Shown here: positions 59,711 through 64,000 of the stretch, one piece after another
Layout of the letters: each line of letters begins with the position of its first letter
Numbering within the stretch: position 1 is the first letter of the stretch
Assembly (NCBI GenBank): GCA_030248135.1
Contig: JASANC010000629.1
Location: 1 to 64,000, forward strand
From: Theristus sp. LFF4_11
Lineage: Eukaryota; Nematoda; Chromadorea; Monhysterida; Xyalidae
Length of the DNA stretch: 64,000 nucleotides
Reading direction: 5' to 3'
The notes under the pieces: model-generated
Told to the model about the DNA's origin: nothing
The model's database searches: none
The model's input: the letters and a program-made list of their open reading frames with translations, nothing else
Made by a program: the position numbers and the translations under genes

Positions 59711-61188
59711 TCTGAGATTTCCTTGTTATCGTTAGAAATTTTGTCGTTTCCTTCTTTTTTGTGATTTCTGTAATCAGTTCAGTCTGTTCATAGCTAAAAT
59801 GCTGCTTTGTGTCATCTTGTGTATTTTCCAAGTTGTCAATCTGTGAGTTGTTTGTCCATCTATGCAATAAATTTCAGTTTTTTGGGTCTCACCGCCGAAA
59901 TCTCTCATTGTTGTTCATTTTTTATCATGCCTGATGTCTTGCTGCTGCTTTCAAACTATTATTTTCCGTATTTTGTTGGCCATCCGTTCACTTTTGTTAT
60001 AAAACGAAATTATGCGGTTTTAATTTATTGCAACAATTTTCATGGCTTGCATCTGCATTTCAATTGTTTTAATCTGTTTTTTTGCAATCGCTGGTCGAAA
60101 TTACTCAACAAAATCGTTTTCTTGTTACGTCAGAATTTGTTATTGTTTTTTGTTGTTATCAAGCTCGAAATGTGTTCTGCCGCCGAATTTCTACATTGAA
60201 AAATGATTTATTGATATTACAAAAAACGGTTTTTGGAAAATTCCTGGTCAGGCGTATGGCACCTTTTCTGGCTTGATTTTGCATTTCATGGCTTGAAATG
60301 TTCGGGAAAAATTTCTTGTGACTTATTCTGTTACCAATCTTTTTGAATCTTGCCTTGTAAAGTCGACTGTCTTGTAAAATCTTGTTGAAGCTGTATTTAA
60401 ATTGAATTCAACAACGCGTGGAACAGTGAGTGGAATGTAGATTTGTGAACAGAATAATATCATCACTCTTTATTGACAGACAGATTGTGTTGTTTTGGAA
60501 TGGTGTGTGTGAGAGAAAGTGGAAATAAAAAAATGGGAGTAGTTCCCTTGGTGATGGTAGTGGTTGATTTTTTATATTTTGGCGGCTTTTATACTTTCCG
60601 TATGCGCTTATTTCTAAAAGCTTTTCTGTTTATTCATGTCTTATGTTTTGTTTCCGCTGTTTGTTTTATGTTTTTTTTTCAGAGCCGGCGAGCTTTTTTG
60701 CCAGTCGTGTTTTTGTTCAGAGCAAAAACCGAATTTGGTTATCCAAAGGCTTCATTCAACTCCGTGTGTGAGTGTGGGTCACACCTTTCCGGCCAATGGT
60801 CGCAATGATCGATGCGGCCCATAGCCAATCAGCATTCAGATGCAGAGAAATTTTGATTGGAAATCAACCCAAGTCAGCGTGTGGTTGTATTGAATGTATT
60901 TCAGACGCCAAGTCCAGCCACGCCAATAAGTTTTCGAAACGTCCATTCGTTTGGCGCGTCTGTGAAACATCAGCTTTGCGGTTTGTTCGCGCAAGTTCAT
61001 TGACCTTGTTTGTTGTGCAGCACAACGGTGGATTTCGTCAATTAATAAAGAGGTTTTGGTTAAGTTGTTTGATAGCAGGGTCAGTTTGTGATTGGACTGT
61101 CAAATTTTGGCTGCATCAGCTGCTTCCAAGTCTTCCACCGCATCGTTTTTTGAGTTGATTGTGAGAATTCCATTGGACAGATCACAGA
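59711..61188. other. Intergenic between cyclin A and the CALML4-like gene
   Basis: AT-rich. The cyclin A 3' UTR occupies its left end (poly-A signal at 59866-59871). ORFs at 59807-60199 and 60772-61158 lack domains and splice partners. Nothing else is assignable. Confidence 0.6.
59866..59871 (+). terminator. Likely cyclin A polyadenylation signal
   Basis: AATAAA 156 bp after the cyclin A stop codon, the first such hexamer downstream. Confidence 0.45.
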
Positions 61189-62983
61189 ATGGTGAGCTTT
61201 TACAGAAACAGAAACACAATTCACAGTTCGCTTTAGATTTCGGCCGAAGGAAAGAAATTTAATGAATGCTTTCATTGATGCATTCCACCAATTTCATCAA
61301 TAATCCTGTATTTCTTCAGTTTTTTTTTTGTGTGAAATAGTTTGTTTTGTTTGCATGATGGAAGTTTTCTGATAGATACATACAAATAAACTTGATTGAT
61401 TGATTGATTAATCGGCACAACGTTCTGCCGTCAGACGCAACACTTTTCGCAACACGAGATCGACAGTTTCCGCGAGTGTTTCGCGCTGTACGCGCAGAAG
61501 GGCCATCTGGAGTCGGCGTCCCATCTGCGCTACATCATGCGCTGCCTCGGCTACAGTCCGACAGTCGACGAGACGCAGCGGTACTTCAAGGGAAAACGTT
61601 CGTTGCAGGACCGGCGAGATTTTTTTTTGTAGGCTTCTGATCCGTTGTGATGAGCACTGCCAAGTGCCGACCCGATGGTTTTTTTGGTTTTTATGGCAAA
61701 GTATTTTCACTGGAACAGGACTGTATTGTTCTCGAAAATTCGTTCATCAATTTTTTGAATCATCTTTAGAAAAGTATATAATTGTTCTTTTTTCAGCCGG
61801 TGAACTTCTGCCAGGTATGAAACAAACCTCAAAACTAATCATGTGGTGTCGTGTGATTCAACTTCATAAGATTTCCAAAAGAACTGAACTTGAACCACTT
61901 CTCCAAAAAATTACAACGCCGTGGACACATCCAGGGTGGCGTTTTTGTCCGTAGGTGGTCTCTAGATTCTCCGTTTCCAATATTTTCCCACTGCGCTTCA
62001 CTTTGTAATCGTTTTCTGTGACTATCACAACAACTGAAGCAAGATGTCACGCCAGGAGCCCACACGACAGATACCGATTCCCAACGAGTCGCGCAGAGTA
62101 TTCGCGTGTCGCTTTGTCCTCCGCCACCTTGGCGTAGCATTTTTTTTTGCAAATCATCCACCCAAAAACAAAACACCCTCCCAACTTCCTCTCTCCTCTC
62201 AACGCAGGTGGCAAACTCGATTTCGCCTCGTTCCTCGACATCCTGCACGAGCACTCGCAGTCGCAGAACGCCCACCACGAGATACTGGCGGCGTTTCGCG
62301 CGTACGACCGCCAGAAACGGGGCGTCATCGCCGCCGGCGAACTGCGCAACATTCTGACGAGCGTCGCCGAGAAAATGTCGCTGCATGAAGGTGGGCGGCG
62401 GCGACGTGGCGGGCATTTTTTTTTGGAGGTCGTTTTTAGGAATCAACGTTCCGCGACTGTCTTGTGTGGTGTTTTTGTGAGTTCGCCACGTGCAGGCCAT
62501 TTCTGCATGATATGCAATTTGCTGATTGGTTGACACCTTCGTGATGCATGCATTCCGTGCAAGATAGACTCCGCCTCCACGGCACAGTATGCATGCATCG
62601 CGTGTGCACCGACCAATCAGCTAATTTCACGTGATATAGAAATAGACCGTCGTTGTCAAAGGCGGCAATTTTTCGGGTCAGTCTTTGGTTGGTCCACGAT
62701 TACAAAAGTAACTTTGTTGCTGTGGTGTGGGTCAGCTTAACAGTATTTTGTCAGCTGATCCAAGCGTTATAATTTTGGTGACTTTTTGTTTCAAAAAAAC
62801 CCGGCACCAAACACGACAACGATTACAGACAAATACCAACCAAGGTCAGTAAGAAACTGTTTTTCGAACATTTTTTCAGTTGATCGCCTGTACCGTGAGG
62901 CCGGTATAACCGATCCGAAGCAACTGGTTCGCTATGAGGATTTACTCCGTGTTGTCTGTCATCCGTTGCCAGACTACAGTTGA
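61189..62983 (+). CDS. CALML4: Calmodulin-like protein 4 (CALML4)-type EF-hand protein, complete (150 aa)
   Basis: Exons are 61189-61191 (ATG alone, donor GTGAGC), 61435-61597, 62208-62390 and 62880-62983 (stop TGA 62981-62983). An intron directly after ATG is the classic calmodulin-family arrangement. The protein aligns with vertebrate CALML4 along its length: SQHEIDSFRECFALYAQKG, YIMRCLGYSPTVDETQR, KLDFASFLDILHEHS, EILAAFRAYDRQKRGVIAAG, ELRNILTSVAEKMS, VDRLYREAG and a short C-terminus ending PLPDYS. The EF-hand loops are degenerate (for example AQKGHLESASHL lacks the acidic Ca ligands), as is known for CALML4, a brush-border/myosin light-chain-like calmodulin relative. A possible 18 bp phase-neutral microexon (61798-61815, CCGGTGAACTTCTGCCAG between AG and GTATGA) could add six residues. 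Intron 3 contains a MITE. Confidence 0.85.
62505..62655. mobile_element. CTGATTGG-family MITE in CALML4-like intron 3
   Basis: GATATGCAATTTGCTGATTG, CGTGATGCATGCATTCCGTG, GACTCCGCCTCCACGG, GCATGCATCGCGTGTGCACC and ACCAATCAGCTAATTTC follow the family order, closing with GATATAGAAATAGACCGT. Confidence 0.75.
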
Positions 62984-63839
62984 ATTATCTAGATACTAAA
63001 TGGTGCAGAGCAAATGTCTTTAGTGTTATCATACTTTTGTTGTGTTGTTGGCTTATTTCACTTCATGATTCGCCATTTGTTGTAACATTTTTTTTTGTTC
63101 TAGCACCTATGGTTCTTTGAGTTCGCATAATCACTGGAGGTCTTTTTGCATTTCTGCAGTTTTCTTTTCGGTTGTGCAGGGAGTTTTGTTGCCAAGGTTG
63201 TTTTTTGTTTGTAAGTTATTGTTATTTGTGATTTTTTGGACCAACATTTCAAATCCTTTTGTAAGTTGATTGTGCAATTCCTGATTGTTTTACGCATTGT
63301 CTATTCTTTTGTCATTGTTTTGGACCAACATTTTAAATCCTTTTGTAAGTTGATTGTGAAATTCCTGATTGTTTTACGCATTGTCTATTCTTTTGTCATT
63401 GTATCTTTCATCTTGTGATATTTTGGCTGCTTGTGACCTTTCCAATACTGATCCACCGTTGTGATTTATCGATTTGGAAAGTTTCTTGATGCCAAGACGA
63501 AAAGAGTTTTTATCGGCAAGAAACAATCAAAATATGACCGTATATGTTCCCCGCATAACGTGTTATCAGACTTTTTTGCATTTTTTGCTATTTGTTTATT
63601 TATGATGTACAATGCATACTTTCTACAGTTTCCATTAAAACTGATAAAAGTGTGCCACGCTGCAAAGTTGCCAGTCATTTTAGATAGTTTTTTTTGCAAG
63701 CTACAAACAGCACCACAAGTCAAAGGAATCTTAGTCTATGCTTAAAAACTTGTTATCCTGCATTCTGCAGTGTCTGTCGATTTCGAGTTTCGATTTTCGA
63801 GTTGATTGCATAATTCAACCAGCGTACAAGACTTCTTAT
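62984..63839. other. 3' flank of the CALML4-like gene; no gene recognised
   Basis: T-rich DNA with an 84 bp tandem duplication (63237-63404). ORFs near 63461-63745 show no domain. Confidence 0.6.
63237..63404. repeat. Tandem duplication, two copies of 84 bp
   Basis: The unit starts TGGACCAACATTT and runs through CTTTTGTAAGTTGATTGTG, CCTGATTGTTTTACGCATTG and CTATTCTTTTGTCATTG. The second copy begins at 63321 and differs at only two or three positions, so the duplication is recent. Confidence 0.9.
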
Positions 63840-64000
63840 TACCGTAAAGTCCTGCATATAAGGTTCCTCCCACTTATAAGACCCCCACCCAAAAGTGGGC
63901 GGAGTGTCACACGGCGGGAAACCAAAAAATTCAAATTTTTAACTTGGTCGAAATCCCACCCCGTTTATAAGGCCCGGAATTCCTAATCTTCGCTTTATAA
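63840..64000. mobile_element. MITE with TACCGTAAAGTCCTGCATAT terminus, copy 2 (cut by the window edge)
   Basis: Starts TACCGTAAAGTCCTGCATAT and continues with CTCCCACTTATAAGACCCCC, AAAGTGGGCGGAGTGTCACA and CGGGAAACCAAAAAATTCAA. This is the reverse complement of the 44892-45157 interior. The right terminus lies beyond base 64000. Confidence 0.88.

Noticed and set aside
62981..63745. A further gene after the CALML4-like gene
   Set aside because: ORFs at 63236-63418 arise from the 84 bp tandem duplication, and 63461-63745 shows no domain or splice support.

Overview
The window is nuclear DNA from an invertebrate animal. Genes are split into many short, GC-rich exons separated by AT-rich introns with GT..AG ends (two GC..AG introns also occur). 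The recognisable genes are metazoan: an engrailed homeobox gene, MCM5, cyclin A, a CALML4-type calmodulin relative, two stomatin-family genes and a lectin/sushi membrane protein. The engrailed homeodomain and C-terminal tail read like those of spiralian/lophotrochozoan animals, but the phylum cannot be fixed from this sequence alone.

Layout. 25-1098 (+): 3' end of an unrecognised single-pass membrane protein gene. 3456-14769 (+): complete four-exon engrailed gene with a 9.5 kb second intron. 14770-18751: no gene, one MITE. 18752-30724 (-): complete 17-exon MCM5 (754 aa) whose introns hold a SINE, several MITEs and a 1.5 kb hAT element with a perfect 8 bp target duplication. 31636-34403 (+): divergently transcribed seven-exon C-type-lectin + two-sushi surface protein. 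34480-35271 (-): unrecognised basic, His/Gln-rich ORF. 36648-42387 and 43245-46905 (-): tandem stomatin paralogues; an intron of the first holds a 2.7 kb near-palindrome. 46906-53183: 6.3 kb without a recognisable gene. 53184-59710 (+): complete 12-exon cyclin A (585 aa). 61189-62983 (+): complete CALML4-like gene whose first coding exon is only ATG. The right edge cuts a second copy of a MITE also found at 44892-45157.

The genes are a mix of unrelated functions: segment/neural patterning (engrailed), DNA replication and the cell cycle (MCM5, cyclin A), membrane scaffolding (stomatins), a cell-surface receptor-like protein and a Ca-sensor relative. No shared pathway is implied by proximity; only the two stomatins are clearly a local duplication. 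MCM5 and the lectin/sushi gene share a 911 bp divergent 5' region.

The most striking non-genic content is a dense set of short inverted-repeat elements: at least six families, several with the terminal heptamer TACCGTA, plus tRNA-type SINEs. One inverted-repeat element begins exactly at a 5' splice site, and others lie within a few tens of bases of splice sites.
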